A stretch of DNA of 64,000 nt, taken from Cycas panzhihuaensis. Taxonomy: Eukaryota > Cycadophyta. This document shows, piece after piece, positions 21,205 through 33,160 of this stretch (the stretch's first letter is position 1; every line of letters begins with the position of its first letter). The DNA is taken from contig CM041465.1 of assembly GCA_023213395.1 (NCBI GenBank), positions 154,449,741-154,513,740 on the forward strand, given 5' to 3'. A model generated the notes under the pieces. The model was given only the letters and a program-made list of their open reading frames with translations. It was not told the DNA's origin and searched no databases. The position numbers and the translations under genes were made by a program.

Positions 21205-21216
21205 GCTCTAATACCA
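21205..21216 (-). promoter_or_regulatory. Copia-2 primer binding site
   Basis: TGGTATTAGAGC on the minus strand, two bases inside the 5' LTR, differs from the tRNA-Met complement TGGTATCAGAGC by a single C to T change. Confidence 0.85.
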
Positions 21217-21218
21217 AA

Positions 21219-21540
21219 TGTTAGATATAGGGGATATAGCGAAGTAACAAAATATTAATCCATATTGAAAATAATCAACATAATCTCTAATCTTTGAAGG
21301 TGGTGTTAAAAAATGCCAGGGTACTCCACCCCTTTAATTTATAGATTGGGAGACAGACAGGAGCTCACCTCAATTAACATATTTCAAAATTAAAATAATA
21401 AGAAATCAAAACAATAAAATATACTTACCTTAATAGTTGATGGCTTAAGGATGGCTTGAGATGGCTAGTGGTAGCCCACATGTTCCCAATGCGTATGCTC
21501 GCACACTTTTAATGAATAGTAATGAATATTAATGCTTACA
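21219..21540 (-). repeat. Copia-2 5' LTR
   Basis: Partner of 14061-14381. Terminal TG...CA are intact; it abuts CATAC on the right and the primer site on the left, fixing the element's minus orientation. Confidence 0.9.
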
Positions 21541-21545
21541 CATAC
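21541..21545. repeat. Target-site duplication CATAC, right (Copia-2)
   Basis: Identical to 14056-14060. Gypsy A protease coding resumes immediately beyond it. Confidence 0.88.
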
Positions 21546-22048
21546 TACTAACATCTAGCTCAACTAGTGTCTTCTTAATAATATATTATATTTCAAGTTA
21601 AGGTCAATGATGGTTATTTCAATTAGGACTATTTTTCCTTCTACTATAAGAGGCACCATTACTTTCCAATGAGAACCTTTTATATATTGTCATAACCTTG
21701 GTATACCCATTTGATAGGCTTATAAGCAAAGACTTTGAATCTTCCAAAAGTCTAATAATTATCATATGTCTTCCTTAGTTTGAATATTGATGTATAAGGG
21801 TACCATAGAATTATGATCTTTTACATCGTATCGCTTAAGCCTCAAAGGGCCAAACGAGAGGATGGGTGTAGTAGCATTATTTTGCTTCATACCCAATGCA
21901 TTTAATAATAGTATCTTTTATTTAGGATAACTTTCCAAAAGATCAAGTATATATAAAAAGGTTTTTCTTTAATTAGTTGTGGAAGGGGTTAGCTTGTTAA
22001 TGATCTTTTATTATTCTTTAAAATTTTTCATCTTCTAATAACATTTTT
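21546..22048 (-). pseudogene. Gypsy A copy 1: retropepsin-like protease fragment
   Basis: The minus strand reads YQGYDN, PLIVEGKIVLIEITIIDLNLKYNILL, matching the later part of the gypsy protease in copy 2 (LTLEGNIVFTELTIVDLNLEYN, near 40290). The conserved ILGR core is LLRR here. Upstream (about 21750-22048) the N-terminal half is poorly readable. It is bordered by the Copia-2 and short-element duplications. Confidence 0.72.
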
Positions 22049-22053
22049 GGCTA
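22049..22053. repeat. Target-site duplication GGCTA, left (short LTR element)
   Basis: GGCTA precedes the TG at 22054 and recurs at 24272-24276 after the right repeat. Confidence 0.7.
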
Positions 22054-22430
22054 TGTTGGAAAAAATATATTATAGGAGAATAGGGCAGAATATATAATGG
22101 AATCACATAGATCAATATTGCAATACATCAATGTAGTAATGTAGCATAGACCATGAAAGCATTATATTCAATCCATTATGTAGTGAAGTGAGCATTACAA
22201 ATTTCCTAAATGAGGGTAGTGTCTCAAGATACTAGGGTTGCATACACCTTAATATTTATAATTTTGGGGGAGGAGGGAAACTCCTCAATCCTTGAAATTT
22301 AAATTAACAATAAAATAATGCTAACTTAACTCAAATGAAACTAACTCAAATTAACATTAACTTACCTACACATGTTGATCACCCACATGTGTAAAATGAG
22401 CTTGATGAGGTGTACAATCCTGGTTAGAAG
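22054..22430 (-). repeat. Left (3') LTR of the short element
   Basis: Starts TGTTGGAAAAAATATATTA and stays co-linear with 23851 onward through GTGTACAATCCTGGTT; it then lacks the last roughly 40 bases of the right copy and passes straight into the partial repeat. Confidence 0.8.
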
Positions 22431-22579
22431 GAGAACAGGGTAGAACATAGAATAGAATCATATAGATCAATATTACAATACATCAATGTAACAATGTAGC
22501 ATAAACCATGAAAGCATTGTATTGAATCCATTGTGTAGTGAAGTGAGCATTACAAATTTTCCAAATGAGGGCAGTGTCT
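22431..22579 (-). repeat. Partial third LTR copy
   Basis: GAGAACAGGGTAGAACATAG to GGCAGTGTCT repeats the segment about 23875-24025 of the right LTR. It begins at a GGAGAA shared with the LTR start region, suggesting unequal recombination or template switching at that hexamer. Confidence 0.75.
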
Positions 22580-23836
22580 TAGATGGCCAGGCATTGGTAA
22601 AATTTCACAATGATCCGTTGTCTATGTGCTGAGAACAGACTTGTAGATCAAATGAAGGCCAAACCAGAGTAGTAGATGATCAAGATGAAATATCTGACTA
22701 TCTGATTAGTGAAATCATGAACCGTCTCTTTCACTGGATTGTTGACTCAACAAGAATCACAACAAGTGGTCACTTTCTAGGGTTTTGAGTGGCAGATCTA
22801 ATGCATAAGTTTTCCAAACCAAGGGATAAAGTCACCCAAAAATAAAAAATGGAAAATGTAAAAATAAGAAAAAATATTTAAAATTTTAAATAAATAAACT
22901 TTATAGTATGTAAAGTTTAAGATTTAAATATGAATAATCAAACCAATGTGTTGTAGATGTGTTGTAGTTACTCAAAATCTGAAGAAAATAGTGAAACAGA
23001 CAATAAATACTGTAATATATCTTCTCCAAAAGGGCTTTTAGACTGAATATACACTAAAAACCTATAGATTTGAAAAAATACTTGAAAATATGGTTAAATA
23101 TGTGATGAAAAAATATAGATCTAAAATAAATCAACTAGAAAATGGTGTAATAGTTGCTGAAATAAGCAGATCTGAAATGAAATATAGTAGATCTAAAGTA
23201 AAAGTTACAGATCTTGAAGAAAACTTTGATAACTTTTATATGCAGCTAATCTTCTTCACAGATCCATGAAAAATACCAGATAAATAGATAGAAATCTGTT
23301 TAAAAAATGCTAAATAATTGATAAAAATATATAGATCTGAGAAAATATATCATAAATATGAAGAAAACTTATATAAATCTTGCATGCAGCTAAAAATCCT
23401 TCACAAATCTTTAAAAAAATGTAGCTTGTAGTTGAAATCTGCTGATCTCCTTCATAGATCTGGAAATATAAACAAGAATCTACTAAAAAATGGTGAAATA
23501 TATGATAAAAAAATATAGATCTGAAGAAAGATAGCTCAAATCTTAGAAAAAACTTAGATAAATGTGGCTTGTTGCTAAAATCCTTCACAGATCTACATAA
23601 ATCTATGAAAAAATTTGAAATATCTTTGTTAGTTTTTAAATTTAACTGAATAATAAGTAAATCTTGATGAAAAATATCTGAAACTGTTGGAAAACATGTG
23701 CAGAAAATAAGTATAACTAGATCTTCTTCCTTGAGTAAATCTGCCTCAAAATCTTCTTGCTTCTTTAAAAAATTTCAACAAGCTAGTAATTGACTGCTCT
23801 GATACTAAATGAAAGAAAAAAAATGAGCTAAACTAA
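22580..23836 (-). other. Interior of the short LTR element
   Basis: No gag, protease or RT motif appears. The stretch 23100-23600 is a degenerate array in which phrases such as TATAGATCTGAAGAAA and CTTCACAGATCT recur at irregular spacing, so internal duplication shaped it. The 92-codon minus frame at 23310-23588 falls in this repeat and is low-complexity, not a credible gene. Confidence 0.6.
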
Positions 23837-23848
23837 GCTCTGATACCA
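23837..23848 (-). promoter_or_regulatory. Primer binding site of the short element
   Basis: TGGTATCAGAGC on the minus strand, a perfect match to the copia tRNA-Met site, two bases inside the right LTR. A second near-copy, TAGTATCAGAGC, lies at 23796-23807. Confidence 0.85.
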
Positions 23849-23850
23849 AA

Positions 23851-24271
23851 TGTTGGAAAAAATATATTGCAGGAGAATAGGTCAGAACATAGAATAGAAT
23901 CACATAGATCAATATTGTAATACATCAATGTAGCAATGTAGCATAAACTATAAAAGCATTGCATTCAATCCATTGTGTAGTGAAGTGAGCATTACAAATT
24001 TCCCAAATGAGGGGCAGTGTCTCAAGACACCAGGGTTGCACACCCCTCAATATTTATAATTTTGGGGTAGGAGGGAAACTCCTCAACCCCTGAAATTTAA
24101 ATTAACAATAAAATAATGCTAACTTAACTCAAATGAAACTAACTCAAATTAACATTAACTTACCTTAACTTACCTACACATGTTGAGCACCCACATGTGT
24201 AAAATAAGGTTAATGAGGTGTACAATCCTGGTTGGAAGGTGGGAGTGGAGTGATGATGATTAACTCCAATA
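23851..24271 (-). repeat. Right (5') LTR of the short element
   Basis: TGTTGGAAAAAATATATTG to ACTCCAATA; it includes about 40 bases at the right end that the left copy lacks. The outer terminus does not show a clean CA and is set by the GGCTA duplication. Confidence 0.72.
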
Positions 24272-24276
24272 GGCTA
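24272..24276. repeat. Target-site duplication GGCTA, right
   Basis: Matches 22049-22053 and marks the end of the short element. Confidence 0.7.
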
Positions 24277-26960
24277 TGCCTTTTAGATTTATGGTAGGTG
24301 TTCCATAACTCAGATTTAATTTTTAGTTCACTCTTGATTAATTTTGTTTAATATAATGGGTGAACTATGCATGCATTTTAGTCTTACTAACTTAAGAGGG
24401 ATTGGAAACTAACTCAGTTGAAATGGATCCCTCTAAATCCCTCATATAGATGAAAGATAGTCATAAATTTTATTGCCATAGGTAGATTTTTCTTCTTTAG
24501 AAGACTCCTATTTATCTTTAGTAATAGATATTTTGGCCAACTTCTTAACTCTGAATTAAATCTCAAAAGAATCCAAGTCTAAGCATTTTTTTTATGGTAC
24601 TCTTATAAGATGTGGGCCCTGATTTGAGTACTTCTAAGTAGACTAGAGGCCTAAGGGTACTAATAAATATATTAAAATGGAGATCATGATTAAATAGAGT
24701 TTTGCATATATGGACCAAGCCTTGGATGTATTAAATTAAGTCATGGATGAAATAATCAATCAAATTCAAATTTGATGTCCTTCTATACTTCATTAGTAAC
24801 AACTAGTTCATGACTACATTTAGTAGCTTTGTAGATCGCTTCATTACCTTCATGAGTAAAATCACATCCTTTATTACAAACTTATACATAAGCTTATAAG
24901 ATGACTAGATTTTATACTATATGAAGAATATTTCTCCAAGGGTATCCCAAAGTTTCACCCACCAAACTATAGTACAAAATCATCCTCAAAGCTCTAAACC
25001 AAAGAAAACATATTTAAAATGTGAATACCCCCCAAAACTACATGCATAACACCTGGTATAGATACCCAATCATGGGTGAAATAAATACCACATACCTTAT
25101 TCAATATAGAAAAGGGTTTTACTCCTATCTTTAAGGGTTGATCTACATCAAAGTAGTTGATAAAAAGGTTGACTAGTTATTAAAATAAGTGAACTAAGCT
25201 TTAGGGCATCCTCTAAAACCACTTTAATACATCATTTAGAAATGTCCTTAGAAAAAGTTTTATTATAATGTTATTATTTGTGAGGTAATTTATGCATGAT
25301 AAATCAAAATATTATATATCATTTATGAGATCTTACGTTGTTTCTTTTTCAAATTTTAGTAACTTAGGTATGAGGGGGGTAAGTTATACATAAGAACTTT
25401 TCCTAAAAGGGATTTCCTTGTGTAGTTAGTATAAGATTTTCTAACCATGAGAAGATAAGACATATAATAAATAATTGGATATGAGTTAAGTGCCCATCCA
25501 TATGTGGGATAACCTTGAAAATGATGGGATTAAACTTATGGGAGGACCATATTGGGCCATACATATAGAAATCTAAGATTTAATCCTTAAAAACAGTGGC
25601 TACCTAGTTATAGAAAAGTTAAATGTGTGGCTAGATTAGTTGTCATGGGTTGAATCCTATGACTTAGTAGGGTACAAGTATTAAGCCATATAGGCTCCCT
25701 TATTGGTTGGAAATTCTATGGGGAAGTTACAAGAAAGGGGAGAGGTTGGGATGACCAGATATACTAAGTTTTAGTAAGGTGGGGCTATGCTTGATGAGGG
25801 TGCTTATTAATTCTAAGTAGGGAAGTTAGCCATGTGACCAACTAATATGGGTCCCATGTAGAAGTTTTATATAGAAATTCTAGTAGATGGGTAAGTTATA
25901 GGTAGTAGAGAAATGATCATATGAGGATATGTAATAGAATAAATAGACGAAGTTATTATTAGGGGGCATTATCCTAATTATGGGCCTTTTATTAAGTTAT
26001 GATAAAAAAGGATTGAGTATGTATGTTGGTTGGTTGATTACCCCTATTTGTTGTGAGTTGGCATTATATCTATAATAAGGGACCATATTTAAACCTTAAA
26101 TAATAAGAGAGAACTAGGAATTCCTTATCAAATTTATATATTCCATCCTAATATGACCTTATGATTTGAGATTAAGGGTGATGTTAAGATTCTAGGAAAT
26201 TTTCCAAATATCTATTGTATTAAGATTTTGTGTGGCAATTTTTGCAATATCACATGGTAATAAACTCATCCACATAAATATGTATTTAAATGAGTTAATT
26301 GTAAGGTGAACATTAAAGCCCCCATATTAGGAGAGTTAGTGAATTCAATACATTCTATGAAAAGACCATGGAAATTAAGTCCAACCATGAGTGATAAAAA
26401 TTCAATTGGGTTTGTCTAGTCTAAATTATCATGAGGTGAAAAACCAAGTATGCAAATTTTTTACACTACTAATTTTGCAAAACCATTAAAATGATTCTAA
26501 GCCACAACTTAAGGAGATGGTGGAACCATACTTAGATTAGTTTTAATGTTGTTATGGTATTATTGAACCCAAATAGTCATGGCCATAAACATGGATTAAA
26601 GGTTACTAAAATGAAGTATTTAAAGTATTCTTCATCATCTTACTATTTGAAACTTTTTATATACCATGATTTAAATTAAATAATAATGAAAACCAAAAGT
26701 ATTTTTATCTACTAAATAATTTAAAACCCTACACAAAGAAGTAAAATATGATTTAATAAAAGAATAGGCTTTTCTTCAAGTGGCCTAAACTAAAGGGATG
26801 ATTATCTAAATCTATAATTAGATTAAGAAGGTATAAATATGGGTCTATGATATAATTTGAACCTTAGAAATAACATGTAATATGTGATCATTACAAGATA
26901 ATATTTAGGATCTTAAAAATATAAATAAGAATGGTTTTCAATATATTTTAGCTAATGTAA
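24277..26960 (-). pseudogene. Gypsy A copy 1: gag region
   Basis: The most readable stretch, about 25100-25260 on the minus strand, gives [36 protein letters not shown]; Trp-Phe followed by a Phe-rich LVxxFxxxF is the gypsy capsid core. Around 25300-25560 readings such as DLINDI and KVIPHMDGHLTHIQLF fit the N-terminal capsid. The remainder has dense stops. Gag assembles the particle. Both boundaries are estimates; the 5' LTR should lie to the right but is not recognised. Confidence 0.6.
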
Positions 26961-29900
26961 CCCTAGACAACAAGGAGAAGAGTGATTACAAGTGATTGTA
27001 AAGAAGGAATAGTAATGGGTTTACACTAGTCTTGTAGTAAGTTATTGGAAATTGATAACCAAAGGAGTTTTCACCTCTTAGGAATGCCTACCCCAATCTC
27101 CATTACAAACACCTTAGAGAAGAAGCAAAATCCATCATCTTCAAGCATATAAAGCAATACACATACTATTTGGGTCATATGTGACTATGAAATAATAATT
27201 AGTCCATCCTAATGATTATGGCTCTAAAAGGATAAAGTAAAAAAATTCCAACATCAAGGATCCAAGATTAGTCTACATACTTAGGGATGTGAAGTCCCAA
27301 GTCACAACGTTTCCCTCTTAAAGAGTAGACATGTACTAATAACATAAAGCAAAATAAAAAGAAAATTAAACAAACAATAACCATTCTTCATATAAATGAA
27401 ATAAAGAATACACAATATAAATGATAGAAAATAAACTTATTTTTTATAAGAAAGGTTGGGGGCTTCATTCACTTGCTATGGGCCCTTTCTTATATTATGA
27501 AACTAAAACTTCTTTTCCTTCAGAAATAAAGAATGTAAATAAGTAAATTGATAAACCAAAATTAAAGAAACAAAGTGGGAATTAGGAACCTCCCAAGAAA
27601 GGAAAGTAAGGAAACAATCTATATATACTTAAGAATGAGAACTGAATGAGTTATATTCTTTAGAGTTAGAGCCTCTTTCTTTTTTTAATATTAAAGATGA
27701 AGATTTGAAGGATTGGTTATGGGGTGAAACAAACTCAAATAGATAAGAACTCAAGTAATAGAAGAAAATAGGGTTTAGTATTTCTCTTACCTAGACTCAC
27801 TCTACTTTTATCTTCTTTTGTTATCCTTTCTACTCTTTTATCTCATAAGCATAGATTAGAAAGGAAAAAGTGATGAACTTAACTTTCTAATAAAGAGGGA
27901 TTAGTAAAAATCTCCTTATGAGAAGATGTTGAATGGAAGGTTACCTAACAATCTTAAATATCATAAGGATATAAAAATTTGGATATAATGTCACTTATAT
28001 CCAATAAAATTATGATAAGAATAACTTCTTAAAACTTAATATAATTTGTTAAACTAGAGGTTAGTCAATAATAAAGAAAATAATAATTTCAAATAAGAAC
28101 TTAATAAATTAATTACCATAAGCTTAATAATAAGAGAAATAAATAATGGAGAAGAGAGATAAATAACATAAAATTAAGATAATACCCTTATATTGGTATA
28201 GATGCCTCAATTATATACTAAGAGACAAAGCCAAATTCCTCTAATGATTACTCAGAGTGACGAGTAAAATTTGGATGGAAAATATAATTAAATAACCTCA
28301 TTCACTTAATATGAAGGAATCAAGGTATAGGAATTACCCTAAAATAATGTTGAAACCATTAGTAAATTAGATTAAACAAGCCCTAAATGGGCAAGACCTA
28401 TCCTATATTACCTAACACTTAGTCCATGACACAATTGGATGGGAACAAAAGAGGCATATGTATTCCAAAATCTGTCAAAAAGTCCAACCCCTTATCTAAC
28501 AAAATTAGTCTATAAATAAACAAGACATTTTAGATATTCTCCCATAAAAAACACTTGCATTTTCATGCCTATAGATTATGTGCAATTAATTAGACTACAA
28601 ATCTGCCTAGAAGTTAGCAAATTCCTTAGAATTAAGGGAAAAATATGATTTCTACATTGTATGTCTAGCTCCATATTATTATCTACAAAGAATAATAGCC
28701 TTCTTAAGAAACCATATTACATTCATTAAAGATCATATCTTTTAGAAGAAAATTATGATATGAAATTGTATCTACCCTTACTAAAGTAATTAATGGAACT
28801 AGTGATATAATTTTTGACAAGGTAAACCATGATGTCAAAAGAAATATATGGTTTTTAAAGGAAATTATAGTGTAGTCTATGACAAAGTTAATGGCCTAAA
28901 GGTGATAGTTTCTTCTAGTTATAATCACAATAGTATGATAAAATCACATCTTCAAAAGAAAACTATGGCATTGAAACTATGGTAAAGTTATTAATCAAAT
29001 GTCTATTATTTCAAACAAGAAAAATCATGTTGGTTGGTCAAGTCAACATCAATATTTTAAAGCTTTATTAAAATTTGATATGTCAAAAACATTGTGTTGA
29101 ATGTAATATATGCCAATACCTTGGGAGTTTTATTGTATACATGTTATTCATATATGTTGGACTTAATCAATGTCAACTCTTAAGTTTTAATGGAAGTCAA
29201 TATAACTAGTAGTCAATATAGACCTAATCTATATAGGATGAATTTTAAGATATTATGAAATTAGTTTCATAACCATTTTTATAACAACTTGAGTTAAACA
29301 TTTGTATAAATAGTCTTAATCTAGTAAGTAGTATAAATCCTTATACTTTGTGAGTTGAATCTAGACTTGTATCAATTTTAGATATATGCATTATAGGTTC
29401 TACCTAATGTGATTAATAAGAGTATTCACATTAGATAAATCATTTTCATTAGTAGTAAAAGAAAATTGGTTGATCAAATCCTATATAATGCATTATTGGA
29501 TGTTACTACTAATTCTATAATCTAATGATGGATGTGTAGAATGTTTATATATTGGCATCCAAATTTTAGTTATGTTATTGAATTCAATATCATGAGGAGA
29601 ACTTAGTTAAAGATGCATCATAGGAAATACAAAAGAAGATTGAGTCTTTGTTACTTATAGATTTATACTCCAAAAAGAATGCCCCTCCTCCCATAATCAA
29701 GAAAGTGAAATAAGTCCAAAACAAGATGGTAATTACTCATCTTATCTAGTGTGTAGTAAAAACACCTCTACTAGAATATGATGAGAATTTAGATGAAAAT
29801 CAACATATACTCATCTTTGAGTCCATATAAACATGTAAAGTAATTTTTGATAACCAAATAAGATAGAATGAGTTTCTAACCACTCTATGTAGGAGAGCGC

Positions 29901-30600
29901 AAACATCTTATCAATCTACAAAAAATTAACAATTGTTCCAAGATTACAATGCATGTAAAGCTAATTTCTTAAAGGCTTTTTCTCATTAAAAACTAAGATA
30001 ATCTATATTTAATGAGTTATATAGTTTGTAAATATAAGAAACTAAAATATTTCAAACCTTTTCCTTGATATATATGGAGATATTTACCTAATCTGTATAT
30101 AATATATATGTAAAAATCTGGGCATAATATATAGTAATATCTACTAAATATATATAATATAAATGAAAGGTTAGTAAGTAATCTTAAATAACATAAGGAT
30201 ATAAAATATTAGGCATATTAACACTTATATTTAACACAAAGATAATTTATCTTTTATGAGTTCTACAATTTGTAAACACAAGTAGGCAAAATATTTTAAG
30301 CATTTGCATTGATGTGTATGTAGATATTTGCCTAATTTATACATAATGTGGATGTAAAAAATTGAATATAGTATACATTAGTAGTTGTTTCATAATCAAT
30401 TTAGGCTAAGTACCTCACAATAACTTTATGTTTCTTGTATTTCAATTAAATAATGAGAGATATGTCAGCCTATAAAAGCCTTAAAACCAACTTTTACCAA
30501 CTCCTAAGGAGGAGTCTCTACTTATTAATGTTTTGTAATTAAAAGTGAATATAAATGAGTAAGAGGCTAAAATATATGATAAAGACTCAGTGAAAGAATA
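26961..30600. other. AT-rich non-coding stretch
   Basis: No protein motif, terminal repeat or RNA gene is recognised on either strand. By position it should hold the 5' untranslated region and LTR of gypsy A copy 1 and perhaps part of the copy 2 3' LTR, but I cannot align it with any other part of the window. ATATAT-rich phrases around 30060-30380 recur loosely (GGAGATATTTACCTAAT and GTAGATATTTGCCTAAT). Confidence 0.4.
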
Positions 30601-32597
30601 TACTAACCTACATAAACAAGTAGAGGAGATTTTAGTTTAGAGATGCACTAATAATGTTTTTGTTTTAGGTCTCTCCTTCACTTATTTTAACATTTTATTG
30701 GTTTATTTGAAGAAAAGAAAGATAGCCATATCATATGGTCATACACTCATAAACCAATTTACATGAAAATAAAAACAATAAATAAATCTAAAAGGAATCA
30801 CACTAAACCAAAAAGTAATCATCTCTTTAATTTTTTTTTAGTAGACCCTTTTAAGGAAAATAAAGAAATAATAAGATTAAAAGAAAGCCTTTTCTAAGTC
30901 TTTTTAACAAGTTTTTTTTTAACAGAAAAGAAATGAAAATGAACTTTGTAAAAGAAACCTTCATACATACCTAAATGATGAAGGTTAAGGGCACATGGAG
31001 CTTCTTTCTAGTCCTTTCTCTTGCATGTGTGATTTTGATAGAGTTTTCAACTTTTTAACCATGAAATAATTTTAAAGGAAATAGATAAACCATAAAATGT
31101 AATATGTAAGTTTAACAATGCACATAAAAGCTCAAAATTTATTTGTACAACCCATGAAAGACAATATGAAAGATGTAAAATCAATATACAAGCTTAAAAT
31201 TCACTTGTATAACCCATGGAAGATAACATGAAAGATGTAAAATAATATGCAAGCTCAAATTCACTCATATGATCTATTGAAACCTCAACTATAAGAGTAT
31301 GGAAAGAACTAACATTCATTTTAACAACATGCAACCATTAAAATCAATAAATTCATTGCATTTCTTATAAAAGAAGTAATGAGAAGGAAATTAAAAGCCT
31401 ATTATTTATTTTCCTTTTATTTGTGTGCTCTTTTGCAAGAAGAAAGAAAGAGTAAAGAATCAAGGAAACCATACCAAATAATCACAAATTTTATCAAATG
31501 AAAATCACCATAATTGTATCTTAGGATAGTAATTTTCTCTATTTTTACCAATCTTTCCCAATTTTCCTTTTACAATAGGCAACAAAAAGGAGAAATCGTA
31601 ACGATGTCACAAAATTGGGAGCCAAACAAGATGGATGAGATAAAAATTCTCTTGGAAAACTTGACTACTATATAGAGAATAGGAGGAAGAATCTATAAAA
31701 TGATGATAAAGAGGAAGATCTCTCTTTACTATATGTAACCCTCAAAAATCCCATAAATGATTGACCTTTCAGCTAAGATTTTTCCAAGGAAATAGAAATC
31801 ACAATAAGAACTAGAGCCAAGATAGAGAAGATAGTTTAATAAAGGCACAATATGGCCATCAATCCTTCAAAACATAAGCAAAAGAATGGTATAAAAACAT
31901 TACCAAGCTTTTGATAAGAGAGTTGGAACTCATATGAAGATTGCAAAAGATAAGAATTTTAGCAAATCTTAGAAAAAAAAGATTCAAAAACACTTTTAAA
32001 ATCTCTAAGTCTTTGCTCTCTTGATCCTCTTTTTTCACCACTTTTCTTGTTAAAAGTTGCAATAACTAGTAGTTATCTTAAGTCTAGGGGTTTTTGGGTA
32101 AAACAGAGGATGATTGTATGTAATCTAGGTGGTGGTATACAAAATTAAAAAGAAAATGGCATACATGACTTAAAAAATACTTACATATAATGACAAAGGC
32201 AACCTAGAAGAGATGAAAGAAATTATTGATTAAGAAGAGACCAAAAAATTCCATAAATTAATAATAAAAGTGTAAAATCAAAAGGAAAATATGTAAAAAG
32301 AAGTGAATTAAAAGGAAATGTAGGTCAAAATAGATAAAAGAAAAGATTTATTTATATAGTTTTTATTTATTAGTAGATGGAAGATATGATAATATAAACA
32401 TCATCATCCAAATAGCAATCATCATGAACCATTTATATTTTGTTTCACCAAAATCACATGAAATTTAATGAAAACATAGCATGATATCTTAAATAATCAA
32501 ATATAGTCTCATTTAACAAATAAATATACCCATGATCAAGCAAAGTGAACAATCAAGATAAACAAAAATCAATCAAGGGCTAAATTTTGATGAAACA
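30601..32597 (-). repeat. Probable 3' LTR of gypsy A copy 2 (left end unknown)
   Basis: On the minus strand TGTTTCATCAAAATTTAG follows directly on the purine tract AAGGGGGCAAA, the expected tract-to-LTR junction downstream of the gypsy pol. No second copy is found in the window, so length and left end are guesses. It contains a 62-bp tandem repeat (31128-31280). The 67-codon minus frame at 31859-32062 lies inside and has no family match. Confidence 0.42.
31128..31280. repeat. 62-bp tandem repeat, about 2.4 copies
   Basis: Units at 31128-31189, 31190-31250 and 31251 to about 31280 each begin AAGCTYAAA and share ACCCATGRAAGA and ATGAAAGATGTAAAAT. They probably arose by slippage inside the LTR. 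Confidence 0.8.
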
Positions 32598-32608
32598 TTT
32601 GCCCCCTT
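32598..32608 (-). promoter_or_regulatory. Gypsy A copy 2 polypurine tract (candidate)
   Basis: AAGGGGGCAAA on the minus strand abuts a TG terminus. Position, orientation and composition fit the plus-strand primer of the gypsy element whose pol lies at 35.5-40.5 kb. Confidence 0.55.
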
Positions 32609-32848
32609 GACACCTGAAGCTCTTGCTTTAAGATAGAAGTAGGATGATGAGAGGTGGTAACATCTCATAGGTGAAATTCTCTTTAAAATGATAACAAAAG
32701 AAATGGAGTGATGATTGTATAGATGATGGAAAAGTAGAAAAAGAAATTTAGTTATTCTAAAAAGCTATTAAAGCTAAATAAAAACTAGTTTCGAGGGTAA
32801 ATCCTAATCTTACTATGTCAAAAATATTGCTAAGATTATCATCAAATA

Positions 32849-33110
32849 GATGGGGCTTAAGAAAAGGTTATCACAAGAATGGCCATGAACTAGATGGCGC
32901 TTAAAACTTATTTGATCAATGATATTACTAATAATGCACATAAATTAGATGGGGGTTAAGAACTCACTCAACTAACTTAACTAATAATACTACTAAGGAT
33001 TCCCATGAACTTGATAGGGCTTAAAAGCTAGCTTGATTAATGATACTACTACTAATACCCATTAATTAGATGGGGCTTAAGAACTTGATTGGTTATAGTT
33101 TTACCTCATT
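32849..33110. repeat. Minisatellite 1 (about 55-bp units) in gypsy 3' region
   Basis: GATGGGGCTTAAG-like cores start at 32849, 32893, 32948, 33013 and 33069, spaced 44-65 bases, with intervening CCATGAACT and TGATTAATGATACTACTA phrases. Five imperfect units. Confidence 0.78.
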
Positions 33111-33160
33111 AACCATGCTTTGAAGGTAAAATCCCATGATAGAACATGAGGGGTAGACTG

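Larger units (their letters stand above)
14061..21540 (-). mobile_element. Copia-2, complete but decayed Ty1/copia element
   Basis: A 7.48-kb element with LTRs of 321 and 322 bp ending TG...CA, a tRNA-Met primer site, gag, protease, integrase, RT, RNase H and a polypurine tract, all on the minus strand and flanked by CATAC. The LTRs are roughly 85% identical by eye, so insertion is old. The gag start at 18621 leaves an unusually long 2.6-kb leader after the 5' LTR. Stops and frameshifts are present in every domain. It is inserted in the protease-RT spacer of gypsy A copy 1. Confidence 0.92.
22054..24271 (-). mobile_element. Short non-autonomous LTR element with rearranged left LTR
   Basis: A 2.2-kb element on the minus strand with LTR-like repeats (22054-22430 and 23851-24271), a tRNA-Met primer site and a 1.26-kb interior without gag or pol. 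It is larger than a classical TRIM and smaller than most LARDs. An additional partial LTR copy (22431-22579) sits inside the left repeat. It lies within gypsy A copy 1. Movement would require proteins from a relative with matching ends. Confidence 0.75.
12813..26960 (-). mobile_element. Ty3/gypsy family A, copy 1 (twice interrupted)
   Basis: Pieces of one gypsy element lie in minus-strand order: gag (about 24277-26960), protease (21546-22048), protease-RT spacer (13681-14055) and RT (12813-13680). They are separated by Copia-2 and a short LTR element, each with an exact 5-bp duplication, and protease coding continues across both. The integrase half and 3' LTR are missing at the deletion junction near 12812. 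The protease segment is very similar to that of copy 2 at 40.2 kb, so both belong to one family. Confidence 0.72.

Noticed and set aside
23100-23600. AGATCT-rich repeated phrases as a CRISPR-like array
   Set aside because: Spacing is irregular, units are degenerate, and the host context is a plant retroelement.
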